Origin: JAADHX01 sp964569385
GTDB lineage: Bacteria > Actinomycetota > Acidimicrobiia > Acidimicrobiales > Poriferisodalaceae
Direction: 5' to 3'
Assembly (NCBI GenBank): GCA_964569385.1
Contig: CAZMUM010000005.1
Span: forward strand, 62,001-126,000
DNA: 64,000 bases
Positions 52,830-61,244 of the stretch are shown piece after piece. A model generated the notes under the pieces. That model was not told where the DNA came from. It saw nothing but the letters and a program-made list of their open reading frames with translations, and made no database searches. The translations under genes were made by a program, and so were the position numbers. Every line of letters starts with the position of its first letter. Positions within the stretch are counted from its first letter, which is position 1.

Positions 52830-54047
52830 CTAATTACTGTTTCGTGCGGTTCTCACCGCTATTGCATCAACAAGGGCGTTAGTGAACTGATCGGCAATGG
52901 AATCGATATCGAAAGTCTGTTCAGCATAAGTCCTCGCCGATTTGCCGAGACGGCGCCGAAGCTCAGAACTCTCAAACAGCTCGATTCCGTGGGCGATGAA
53001 AGCGTCATCGTCGTTGGGAGCCGCAACTTTTCCGGCCTCGTTGCCCACCAACGTGCGCGCCGCGAGGTTCTCGATGGGCATCGAAGCCAGAATCGGCCGG
53101 CCCGCGCAGAGATATGACAACACCTTCGACGGCACCGAGTAAACCCCCGCGTCTGGTTCGAGGACCGCGATGAGCGCATCGCCACTGCCGAGGACTTCGG
53201 GAAGGCGTTCGTAGGGCTGGAAGGGCAGCAGCCTCAAGTTTCGTCGCGGCAGCTTGTCGCATGCGTCGCGCAGATAGGTAATGCCGAGTCCTTCAGATAC
53301 CACCAGGACCGTCGCATCGGGAATCTCGTCGGCCAAGCGCAGCAGCAGATCAGGACGATGTTTGTGACCGATGGTGCCACTGTACAAGAACACAAATTCG
53401 TCGGCGATGCCGAACTCGTGCGCCCACTCGTTGTGGCGCGACACCATAGGAAGCTCCGCTAGTGGAGCCCAGTTGGCGATAGCTCTGATGCGATCGCGGT
53501 CGACCTTCCACCTTCGTAAGATCGGTCCGAAGTCTTCGGTAATGGCGACCACACCGTCGGACATGCGCAACATGCGCCGCTCGAGCCACCCGAAAAACGA
53601 CCCGACGACGGCGCCAGGTTTTCCAAACCGATCTTCGAGAGCTTCGGTGATGAGCAGGCTGTAGACGTCTTGGAGCCAGAAGACGAATGGCACCTTGTGA
53701 GGAGCGACCCACGACAACAACATGGCCTGAGTTAGCAGTGGTGTGTTCGACGAGAGAACAACCTCGGGTTGCCATGCCTTCACTCTTCGACGCAGGACTC
53801 GGCCAAATCGGAGCTCATGGATGCCGCGTCTGATCGGGTTGTACTTGGCGAATTGGAGGCCGATGCCAACTGGTTCGATCGAAAGCGTCGGTGGATCGGT
53901 TTCGGTGACGGTCGTGGCCCCTTGGCCTGTCTGGAAATCACTCGAGTAGAGGTGAAGGACCTCGTGGCCGCGTTCGGCGAGGGCGCGGCTGAGTTGTAGC
54001 TGAAAGGGATGACCCGAATAATCGTGGACAAGAATTCGCAGTGACAC
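52830..54047 (-). CDS. Glycosyltransferase family 4 (WbuB-like)
   Basis: 405 residues from a GTG at 54047. GT-B fold: N-terminal ILVHDYSGHPFQLQLSRALAERG, a middle region FVFLYSGTIGHKHRPDLLLR and the donor-binding end VYSVPSKVLSYLCAGRPILASMP. Resembles WbuB-type sugar transferases acting on lipid-linked acceptors. Precedes the epimerase gene by 12 bases. Sugar donor unknown. Confidence 0.87.
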   Translation of the reverse strand: MSLRILVHDYSGHPFQLQLSRALAERGHEVLHLYSSDFQTGQGATTVTETDPPTLSIEPVGIGLQFAKYNPIRRGIHELRFGRVLRRRVKAWQPEVVLSSNTPLLTQAMLLSWVAPHKVPFVFWLQDVYSLLITEALEDRFGKPGAVVGSFFGWLERRMLRMSDGVVAITEDFGPILRRWKVDRDRIRAIANWAPLAELPMVSRHNEWAHEFGIADEFVFLYSGTIGHKHRPDLLLRLADEIPDATVLVVSEGLGITYLRDACDKLPRRNLRLLPFQPYERLPEVLGSGDALIAVLEPDAGVYSVPSKVLSYLCAGRPILASMPIENLAARTLVGNEAGKVAAPNDDDAFIAHGIELFESSELRRRLGKSARTYAEQTFDIDSIADQFTNALVDAIAVRTARNSN

Positions 54048-54089
54048 GCTGCTCCTACACAACTCGGTCGTTAGTCGTTTTGTCGGCGG

Positions 54090-55280
54090 CTAATGTCGAC
54101 GGCTCAAGGAAATCACAGTTTCAACCAGCTCTGAACCGCGATCTTTCCAGTCAAACCGACCTTCAACTGCTTTAGCGGCTTCGTCAGACCAGCGATCGAG
54201 CTGTTCTGGGTCGTCGATGGCCTCAATCACAGCCGCCGGTAGTTGCTCCATCGATGTCGCGCCCCCGTAGTGAACATCACGGGTGAGGCCAAGACCCGAC
54301 ATCGAACCATCGAGCACAACAATCGGAAGACCGCGCATCACGTAATCGAGGCTCTTTAGTTTGAAACCGCCGCCGATGGGTTCGGCGACGAGGCCGAGTC
54401 GGTTGCGGTTGAACTCGGGTCCAAGGTCGTCGATCGGGCCGGTAAACGTGGTTGCGGCCCACTTGCCATGCTGTGCGGCCACGAAATCGTCAGCACCGCC
54501 GCCCACAACACGAAGATTGATGTTCGCCGCTGCGAATCTTGAATCGAGTGCCTGCACCACCTCGATCACGTTTTGACGCTTGGCTTCCCAGTCGAGGGAC
54601 CCGAACAGAAGAACCGATCGCGGTCGATCGGCGGCAGCGAGGTCCAGAGTTCCACATGGTCCCGAGTATCCGGGTGTCAGCACAACCGACGTAATCGATT
54701 TGTGTCTGCTCGCGATCGACTTGGCGTCGGAATCGGTGATCATGGTCACCAGATCTGCCGCCGCGACTATGCGTCGTTGCAAGCGCGCGCTGCGCCAGCC
54801 ATCGAAACGCAGATACAGCCCGCGTGGCGAAGCCACGGATGTGCCGGCGGCCCAGCTGGTTCGGACAAGGGTCTCATCGTTGTGCGAGACATGAACGATC
54901 TTTCCGCCGGTTCTTTTGCTCCACGTCTCGGCACGATCGAGAGCCCAGGCCGACATGAGATGATCGATGACAACGACGTCAGGGTCCAGACCAAGCTCAG
55001 CATCGACGGCCCCAGCATGCTCTGTCACGTTTAGTCGATTGGCGATGTATGGGTCAAGCGACAACAACGCTCGACCTCGAGTGCGCGGTTCGGCGCTAAC
55101 TCCGATCCACGACACACCGTCGTTTTCGCCTGACTGGCCCACGCCGATTCCTCGCACAACTACACCTGTGCGAGCGACCGCGGCCGCCAAGCCTGTGCTG
55201 TACGCGGCAAGGCCCGAGCGGACTCCGACGGGCGAGACACCCGACCACCACGACCACCGTTGGCCGATCTCGCTTGTCAT
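54090..55280 (-). CDS. Glycosyltransferase, GT4-like
   Basis: 396 residues. The C-terminal donor half is clear (SVLLFGSLDWEAKRQNVIEVV, NLRVVGGGADDFV, GGGFKLKSLDYVMRGLPIVVLD). The N-terminal half begins SPVGVRSGLAAYSTGLAAAVA. Start overlaps the sulfotransferase stop by 4 bases. Presumably adds a sugar in the island's glycan. Confidence 0.83.
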   Translation of the reverse strand: MTSEIGQRWSWWSGVSPVGVRSGLAAYSTGLAAAVARTGVVVRGIGVGQSGENDGVSWIGVSAEPRTRGRALLSLDPYIANRLNVTEHAGAVDAELGLDPDVVVIDHLMSAWALDRAETWSKRTGGKIVHVSHNDETLVRTSWAAGTSVASPRGLYLRFDGWRSARLQRRIVAAADLVTMITDSDAKSIASRHKSITSVVLTPGYSGPCGTLDLAAADRPRSVLLFGSLDWEAKRQNVIEVVQALDSRFAAANINLRVVGGGADDFVAAQHGKWAATTFTGPIDDLGPEFNRNRLGLVAEPIGGGFKLKSLDYVMRGLPIVVLDGSMSGLGLTRDVHYGGATSMEQLPAAVIEAIDDPEQLDRWSDEAAKAVEGRFDWKDRGSELVETVISLSRRH

Positions 55281-56278
55281 CGACTGCTCGCGGCGAGCGC
55301 AGAATCGGGTGCGTAGGTGGTTAATCCCATTGGCTCGAGAATCGACATCGCTTTCGTGCGGTCCGCTAGCTCAACAGATTCGAGCGGACGACTCAGCAAG
55401 GCATCTGCGTCTTGTCCTGCCATCGCGGCGCGGCGGTCGCCGGTCGAGAGCCGCGACGAGCGCGAAGGCTGGTTAAGGGCCCGGCGGAGCGGTTCGACTC
55501 CCCCTAGATCGAGGTGTGAGTCAAGCTGTTCAAGCACTGCCTCTGGCTCAGAGACGGTCGCTTCATACGAGGTCACGAACCAAGAACGATCCGGGGCCGC
55601 ACCAAGGACAACCAGGTTCTCGAGCCCCCAGTTGAGTACAAACCTCTCTAGGTCCGAGCCGGCAGCCAGTACATCGTGGCAGCGGCCCTCGAGACCGTCA
55701 CCGAGCCACTCGTCGACAAAACGCGGATTGTCGAGAAAGGACCGAACCGTGAGAGTCCAACCGTTGCGGATACATGAGAGCGCTTGGGTAATCGGATGCC
55801 GAGTCATAAGGACAACGTCGAGATCAAACTCGTCGTCGAGCCACGGCGCAATCGACTTTGCTCCGACGATCTTGAGCAGTTGGCGATTCGTCTTTCGGCG
55901 AAACTCGCCCGACCAGAATCGGTAAGGCGCATTCAGCGGTAGCTCGCCTGAGAGGAGAGTATCGACATACGGTCGCAGCGCGTCGAACTCGTCGACCGAT
56001 GGCGACACAATCTCGCCGTATGGGTACTTCGGCATCTTGCGGTAGTGACCGGGCGTCAAATTTGCCGTCATGACCGAGAATGGCTGGTCCAAGGTGCGGA
56101 ACCCCGGCGAGGCACCAATGACTTGCATGAGCCAGGTGCTCCCGCCCCGCCTCGTAGCGAAGAGCGCCACGTCTGGTCGATCGCCCGGAACGTGGGAGGC
56201 CGTTAGCCAGACTGCTTCCTTGACGACGGCCTTGAGGGCACGTTTGAAGTCGGCAGACCTGGATTCGTTGGATGTCAC
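55277..56278 (-). CDS. Sulfotransferase family protein
   Basis: 333 residues from a GTG at 56278, five bases after the GH26-like stop. The 5'-phosphosulfate loop variant is LFATRRGGSTWLMQVI and the 3'-phosphate part LMTRHPITQALSCIRNGW; NWGLENLVVLG and VTSYEATVSEP resemble Stf0/NodH-like sulfotransferases. Expected PAPS-dependent sulfation of a sugar or lipid. Unrelated in detail to the sulfotransferase at 43130, so two different positions or acceptors are likely. Confidence 0.75.
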   Translation of the reverse strand: MTSNESRSADFKRALKAVVKEAVWLTASHVPGDRPDVALFATRRGGSTWLMQVIGASPGFRTLDQPFSVMTANLTPGHYRKMPKYPYGEIVSPSVDEFDALRPYVDTLLSGELPLNAPYRFWSGEFRRKTNRQLLKIVGAKSIAPWLDDEFDLDVVLMTRHPITQALSCIRNGWTLTVRSFLDNPRFVDEWLGDGLEGRCHDVLAAGSDLERFVLNWGLENLVVLGAAPDRSWFVTSYEATVSEPEAVLEQLDSHLDLGGVEPLRRALNQPSRSSRLSTGDRRAAMAGQDADALLSRPLESVELADRTKAMSILEPMGLTTYAPDSALAASSR

Positions 56279-56283
56279 ATGCC

Positions 56284-58218
56284 TCAGAGTGCCACGGCTA
56301 TGTCGATAGCGGTACCGCCAACCGACTTCGAGATATCTCCGTAGTTAGGCGCATCGCCAAAGGGATAGACATGACCAGTCTCGGCGAGGATCCAGTAGCC
56401 ATTGCCGGTTCTCGTCACTTCGAGTTCGACCGCGGTTGGTGGATTGCACAATCCGAGCCCCGGGATCGATCCGAAGAACGAGACCCCAAACGAGAACACA
56501 CCACCATCTTGGGCATATAGCCAGTAGCCCGTGCCGTTTGGGTGGGCGGCTATTGCCGACACCGGAGCGGCAAGTGTGAGTCCGCCTGTTGACCCATAGA
56601 ACGGCACTCCGAACGAAAACACGCCGCCATCGCCACCGACGAGCCAGTATCCACCGGTTGGTCCGGCGGCCCCGGAAATGATTGATGAGTTGAGAGCGAA
56701 TCCGCCCATCGAACCGCTGAAGGCGACGTTGAAGGCAAACACCCCCCCATCGCTACCAATCATCCAATAGCCGTTGCCGTCGGGGGCCGCTACGAGGCTC
56801 TGAATTGGCCCGTTTAGTTTGATATCTCGCAGATCGCCGAAGTTGCGTGCCGATCCAAAAGCATGGATCGTGCCATCGGACTCAGCTATCCAATAGCCCT
56901 TGCCGTCGGGATGAGCGGCCAGGCCAATCACATCGAGGCCCTGGCCCCGCACATCACCGTATAGGCCGATATCGCCCCGGCGGTGGACGCGGCCCTCGGC
57001 ATCGAGAATCCAGTAACCATCGGCCGAAGACGCAAGCGGGCTTCGGGTTGGGTTGCTGGCCTCGCGACACACAGTCGTGTCTGGCTTCTGGGTTGTCGGC
57101 GGCGGAGCGGTGGTCGCGGGTGGGGTCGTAGGCGGAGGACTCACGGCTGGAGGTTGAGTCGTAGCTGGAGGTTGGGTTGTGGCCGGAGGCTGAGTCGTAG
57201 CTGGAGGCTGGGTTGTGGCCGGAGGTTGAGTCGTAGGCACTGGTCCGCCCACCGTTGGATCGGTAGCACCTGGAACGAACTGCATCGACGCGCCGTATTG
57301 GTCCTCGGCGTTCGGATAGTCGCTCAGATCTCCCCACCCGGAGTCGAAGTAGTTGGCATAAGCAACATTGTTCGACCCGATCCAGCGAAGCATCTGGTCG
57401 ATGAAGTATGGATCGTCGTGGTTCACACCGTCGAGGTGCCGGTTGGTCATGCCCCATTCGCTGAAGGCCATCGGTTTTCCGCGAGCAGCCGCGAAATCGC
57501 GATGCCACTCAAGGCCAGCACCACGTTCAAGGTAGGTCTCCCACCGATCGACTGGGTCGCGCTGGGACTCGCCCCACGATGAGTTGTAGATGTCCATGCC
57601 GATGACGTCGACGTAGGCATCGCCTGGATAGCTGGCCAAATCGACAGCGGTGTAACGGATGTTGACATTCCATTCGAAACGGAAGTTCGGCGACACACTT
57701 CGGAAGATGTCTACTATCCGGCGGTAGTACGCAGCGTATCCCTCGGGGTCGTCAAGTGAGGACCACTCGTTCCAGCTGCCGTTGTGTTCCCAGCCAATGC
57801 GCATCACCGAGCCATCGAGACCAGTGGCGACCAGCTTCTGGGCAATGTGTCGAATGTTGGCGTCGTTTGCGCCCGTGTTGCTATAGGCGATGGTCTCGTT
57901 GTTGACCGACATGGCAAACGAGATGACCTTTAGCGAAGGATGGTCGCGCCACAGATTGCCGAGGCCACCGGCACTTGACGACATCTCGGCCCAGCTATCG
58001 CGATCTAAGAATAGTGTCAACGATTCGACCGAACGACCCGCCATAGCGCCGAAGCTGGTGGGGTTCTGGGAGTTCCACTGGGGATACATACCCATTAGAT
58101 TGCGGCCAAGCCCATCCGAAGCTGCCGCTGCCGGCGCGGGGGAAGAAATCGTCAGCGAACTCGCGGCCAACAAAATCGCCAAGCCCAGTGCCACCGTGGT
58201 TCGTAGTTGTCTAGTCAT
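56284..58218 (-). CDS. Secreted GH26-like glycosidase with Pro/Thr linker and six C-terminal GYW repeats
   Basis: 644 residues from the ATG at 58218 behind an AAGAGG site. Signal peptide 1-34. Residues about 40-325 resemble glycoside hydrolase family 26: acid/base Glu144 in MRIGWEHNGSWNEW and nucleophile Glu254 in PMAFSEWGMTN, with VDVIGMDIYNSSW between. A linker of repeated PPATTQ (about 328-400) follows, then six ~42-residue GYW...DGG.F.FG repeats to the end, the same module as in the protein at 39753. It could cut a mannan-type glycan at the cell surface. Followed by the sulfotransferase gene, probably one operon. Confidence 0.78.
   Translation of the reverse strand: MTRQLRTTVALGLAILLAASSLTISSPAPAAAASDGLGRNLMGMYPQWNSQNPTSFGAMAGRSVESLTLFLDRDSWAEMSSSAGGLGNLWRDHPSLKVISFAMSVNNETIAYSNTGANDANIRHIAQKLVATGLDGSVMRIGWEHNGSWNEWSSLDDPEGYAAYYRRIVDIFRSVSPNFRFEWNVNIRYTAVDLASYPGDAYVDVIGMDIYNSSWGESQRDPVDRWETYLERGAGLEWHRDFAAARGKPMAFSEWGMTNRHLDGVNHDDPYFIDQMLRWIGSNNVAYANYFDSGWGDLSDYPNAEDQYGASMQFVPGATDPTVGGPVPTTQPPATTQPPATTQPPATTQPPATTQPPAVSPPPTTPPATTAPPPTTQKPDTTVCREASNPTRSPLASSADGYWILDAEGRVHRRGDIGLYGDVRGQGLDVIGLAAHPDGKGYWIAESDGTIHAFGSARNFGDLRDIKLNGPIQSLVAAPDGNGYWMIGSDGGVFAFNVAFSGSMGGFALNSSIISGAAGPTGGYWLVGGDGGVFSFGVPFYGSTGGLTLAAPVSAIAAHPNGTGYWLYAQDGGVFSFGVSFFGSIPGLGLCNPPTAVELEVTRTGNGYWILAETGHVYPFGDAPNYGDISKSVGGTAIDIAVAL
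56287..57021 (-). repeat. Coding repeats, six units of ~42 residues
   Basis: Six units beginning GYW, four of them with DG[GT].[FI].F, encode the C-terminal module of the GH26-like protein. Unit order and marks parallel those at 42273-43037, including GDV and GDL endings in units 1 and 2. Confidence 0.85.
57146..57235. repeat. 18-base tandem repeat, five units
   Basis: Period 18 encodes PPATTQ-type hexapeptides of the linker in the GH26-like protein. Units alternate slightly (two sub-types). The count could vary between strains. Confidence 0.85.
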
Positions 58219-58364
58219 GGTGTTGTTCGCCTCTTGCCGGGCCCGCTTAGTTACGTATCGGCCTCGCATGACGAAACCATTACGAAATCTTTGCATATAT
58301 TACGGTCGAGAGCCAGGCGGCCCCGGAGTGTAGTCACCTTCAGACCTAGAACCACACAACTGGT

Positions 58365-60104
58365 CTAGTCGAGTATCGACCACTCAATATCGAACGACTT
58401 GCCGTCGCGATAGTCGTCTTGCCCGACTCGCCACCTGATCGGATCGGGCCGAGCCGATGGTTCGACCGTAGTTGTTTTGGCCGACACCGGTAGATCGAAG
58501 CGAACGATCAGGGTCTGGCGCTCGCCAGGAAGAACGCTCAAGGTCGTTGCGATAATTCGCGTTGGTCCGTCTGCGCCAGCAACCGAGAGTTCGGTCACGC
58601 CATCGATGGTGGCATTAGTCGCCAGGCCGGGCAAATTTAGCGTGACGAGCGAAACGTACTCCCCCGGCAGCACTGGTGTGTCATCCCATGGCTGGGGACC
58701 AGCGATATACCAATGCTCCTCGGCTACGTCGACTGTGTTGTCGATTGCCACCTCAAGTTTTACGTGACGGATTTCGCCCTCAACTTCGGTGCGGAGGCCG
58801 GCCCGCACTTCGACGAAGTAGTCGAGTTTCGACGGCGAACGGTTTGATAGCGACAACGCCAATGAATCGGCTTCGAGGTCACCGTCAAGTCCGGCGCCGA
58901 CCCAAACCTTCTGACGTTCGCTGTCAGGTGACCACATCAGGATGTGACGACGGTCAGCGGCGTCGATGAGTGCTGGAAGTACCTTCCCAGCGTCGAGGGA
59001 TCCGGCTGTCAAAGCACTTAGAACAACTGGTGCTAAGGCTCGTTCCTGAGCTCGACGTTCGGTGTTGGTCTGATCTCGATCGATTGTGAGGTATTGATCA
59101 TGAAGCAGATAGTCGATGATCGAAGACGAGTCGTACACGTCACCGTCGATCGTGACGGGGCCGGTTCCCTCCATAAGTGCCGCCAACAAGAACGGATCCA
59201 CCAACATGACTCCGGCGAGCCGCTCCCCCGTCGATGCCTCCCACATTCGTAACGCTGACTCAGCCGTCTCAGGAAAGCGTGGCGTCGCGCCAAGATTGCG
59301 CCACTCGGCTTCAGGGGTCAGAAAGCCGAAGTGGTCTTCGTAGGTTTGAGTCAGCTCGACTGCGCCTGGCTCTAGGTTGCGTCGAAACGAGCTTCCGAGG
59401 TCGGTAACGATGACTGCTCCGGAGTCGGAACGGATCACCCCCGTGGTGAGGATCATTCCACTGCCGGCTCTCATCTCGGCGTTGTTCGCGATTAGCAGCA
59501 GGTGAGACTCGGGACCTCCGAAGATAGCCGCGAGTTCGCTAGCGACGAGGGTTGCACTCGACACCGCTTCGTCAAGGTCGGCCAATTCTGCGTCAAGTTC
59601 GATTCTCGCTTCCGATAACCGGCCAATCAATGCAGAGTCGGGACCGAGGTCGAGTTCGTCGAGGGTGGTGTCAACGCGACCCAAGGCCTCAGCAACCGAC
59701 GAGAACTGCTCATCGAGGCTTTGGTCGCCGCTAACTGCGTCTCTAACCTGCTGTCCACTATCGACCGAAACCGAGATTAGGTCGGCGAGTGATCTTGAGA
59801 TAGAACTCGCCGCGTCGATCTGTCGCCCCAGCACGGGCAGCCAGCGAGCCGGCACCATAACTCGTCCGCCCAGCCGATCATTGGCCTGCCGGAGCAGGAC
59901 CTCTGCCTCAAGTGCGACGGCGTCGAGGTCGCCTGTAAAAAACGACTCAAGTGTCAACGACGATTCGTCGGCCAACAAGTCACGGGCGGCCTGCACGTCT
60001 TGTGCCGCCGCCCTGAGGGAGATCGTTGCCCACATTGCCCACACGATGATTAACACCGTGCCTAGGGCTAGGGCCGTCGGCAACAGCCGACGGAGGTAAG
60101 TCAT
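58365..60104 (-). CDS. DUF4012 domain protein
   Basis: 579 residues. One N-terminal membrane anchor (about 8-30), a helical coiled stretch (about 32-195), then the DUF4012 core with SHLLLIANNAEMRAGSGMI, LTQTYEDHFGFLTPEAEWRNLGATPRF and GVMLVDPFLLAALMEGTGPV. DUF4012 proteins are common in actinobacterial and candidate-phylum envelope loci; some show LCP-like companionship, but their activity is not known. It follows the LAFTG protein gene after 10 bases, so both belong to one surface operon. Confidence 0.82.
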   Translation of the reverse strand: MTYLRRLLPTALALGTVLIIVWAMWATISLRAAAQDVQAARDLLADESSLTLESFFTGDLDAVALEAEVLLRQANDRLGGRVMVPARWLPVLGRQIDAASSISRSLADLISVSVDSGQQVRDAVSGDQSLDEQFSSVAEALGRVDTTLDELDLGPDSALIGRLSEARIELDAELADLDEAVSSATLVASELAAIFGGPESHLLLIANNAEMRAGSGMILTTGVIRSDSGAVIVTDLGSSFRRNLEPGAVELTQTYEDHFGFLTPEAEWRNLGATPRFPETAESALRMWEASTGERLAGVMLVDPFLLAALMEGTGPVTIDGDVYDSSSIIDYLLHDQYLTIDRDQTNTERRAQERALAPVVLSALTAGSLDAGKVLPALIDAADRRHILMWSPDSERQKVWVGAGLDGDLEADSLALSLSNRSPSKLDYFVEVRAGLRTEVEGEIRHVKLEVAIDNTVDVAEEHWYIAGPQPWDDTPVLPGEYVSLVTLNLPGLATNATIDGVTELSVAGADGPTRIIATTLSVLPGERQTLIVRFDLPVSAKTTTVEPSARPDPIRWRVGQDDYRDGKSFDIEWSILD

Positions 60105-60114
60105 TCAGACGAGA

Positions 60115-60507
60115 TTAGTCGTCTTCATCCTTGCGACGGGTCGCGAGCACCAGTAAAGATCCGGCGCCGACGACAGTTCCGCCGATTAGGGCCAGAGATA
60201 TGGCATCGCCACCGGTGAACGCGAGTTCGCCGTTGTCTATATTGCCGAGGTCGTCGGTGCCGGTGCCGCCGGTACCACCGGTGTCGGTGTCGGTGTCGGT
60301 GTTGGTGTCGGTGGAATCGGTCGGTGCTGGCTGGGTAGTGTTGGTTGCGTCGCCGTTGGTCGGATTGTCGACCTCAGTGCCACTACTGCCATCGGAACCG
60401 TTGGAGTATGCGGTATCAGCACCCGCTGGTGCGGCGGTAAATAGTGCTGCCACTAAAACGCCGCCGCCAAGAATGCGTCGGATTTGAGTCGATCGGGGAG
60501 TCGCCAT
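60115..60507 (-). CDS. Small cell-wall-anchored protein with LAFTG sorting signal
   Basis: 130 residues from the ATG at 60507, a start supported by a promoter placed 7 bases before it. Signal peptide 1-30 (ends PAGA), then a Thr/Asp/Asn/Gly-rich spacer (about 31-92), then LAFTG at 95-99, a membrane segment (about 102-122) and the tail RRKDEDD. LAxTG is the signal of class E sortases of high-GC Gram-positives; the acidic rather than purely basic tail is slightly unusual. Probably a small wall-linked spacer or stalk protein. Heads the operon with DUF4012. Confidence 0.78.
   Translation of the reverse strand: MATPRSTQIRRILGGGVLVAALFTAAPAGADTAYSNGSDGSSGTEVDNPTNGDATNTTQPAPTDSTDTNTDTDTDTGGTGGTGTDDLGNIDNGELAFTGGDAISLALIGGTVVGAGSLLVLATRRKDEDD
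60280..60312. repeat. Hexanucleotide repeat GGTGTC inside coding region
   Basis: About five near-perfect GGTGTC units encode the Asp-Thr run of the LAFTG protein. The six-base period keeps frame, so length variation would only change the spacer. Confidence 0.75.
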
Positions 60508-60514
60508 GCGAACT

Positions 60515-60543
60515 ACGGTAGACATCCTGATGGCCATTGTCAA
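60515..60543 (-). promoter_or_regulatory. Sigma-70-type promoter, leaderless start
   Basis: On minus: TTGACA (60543-60538), exactly 17 bases, TACCGT (60520-60515), then 7 bases to the ATG at 60507. This spacing puts the transcript start at the start codon and decides between three in-frame ATGs. Confidence 0.6.
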
Positions 60544-60670
60544 CACTCTCTGTGGTTATTCATCGTATGTGACTACTCTACGCGGGTGATCGCTGACCTG
60601 ATTGGCCGCGTCTTGCAGGAACGAGGACATCCTGCCCCTAGAAGACCAACGCCGCAAGTCGGCTGGGATT

Positions 60671-61228
60671 TCACGGATACAGATGTTCGAGAATGACCTC
60701 GACCTCGGCCTCAATGGCCACTGCGGCCTTGCGATACAAACTCTTTCGCCTCTTGTACGGGTCGCCGATGTCGTCGATCTTCCCGCCAGATCCGAGTTGA
60801 CCGATCGAACGTGTGCGGCCCAGACGAACAACGTACTCGGGAACTGTTTCGCCGACCCGAGGACCGGCGGCGGCGGACAAGCGGCCGAACTCGACCAAAG
60901 TAAAGATCTTCGTGCTATGGCTAAGGTCGAGCACAGCTGCTTCGCGGACATGACGACCTGTCATTCCCAGTACGAGGTCGGCGTTGGCGACCATCGCTGC
61001 GGTGAGGGTACTGCTCCGATGTTTCGACATATCGATTCCTCGATCGGCCATGACCGCCAGCGCATGCGGTGGCGAAGGCTCGTTTGGGGCCGCGAGGCCA
61101 CCCGAAAGTGTTAACACCGGCTGGCTCCGGGTCTCGGCCCCGCGTCGCCATAGGTATTCGGCCATGGGCGATCGGCAGATGTTACCGGTGCAGATGAATA
61201 GTGTTCGTACCAGCTCGTCGGTGTTCAC
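60671..61228 (-). CDS. Low-molecular-weight protein tyrosine phosphatase
   Basis: 185 residues. The P-loop CTGNICRS with catalytic Cys13 is at the N-terminus and the general acid Asp is in IDDIGDPYK near residue 155. Slightly longer than the usual ~150 residues. In glycan loci such enzymes act against tyrosine kinases of chain-length control, though no BY-kinase is seen here. It lies 16 bases after prmC, so it is likely in the prfA-prmC operon. Confidence 0.9.
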   Translation of the reverse strand: MNTDELVRTLFICTGNICRSPMAEYLWRRGAETRSQPVLTLSGGLAAPNEPSPPHALAVMADRGIDMSKHRSSTLTAAMVANADLVLGMTGRHVREAAVLDLSHSTKIFTLVEFGRLSAAAGPRVGETVPEYVVRLGRTRSIGQLGSGGKIDDIGDPYKRRKSLYRKAAVAIEAEVEVILEHLYP

Positions 61229-61244
61229 AGGTCGTGAACTCTAC

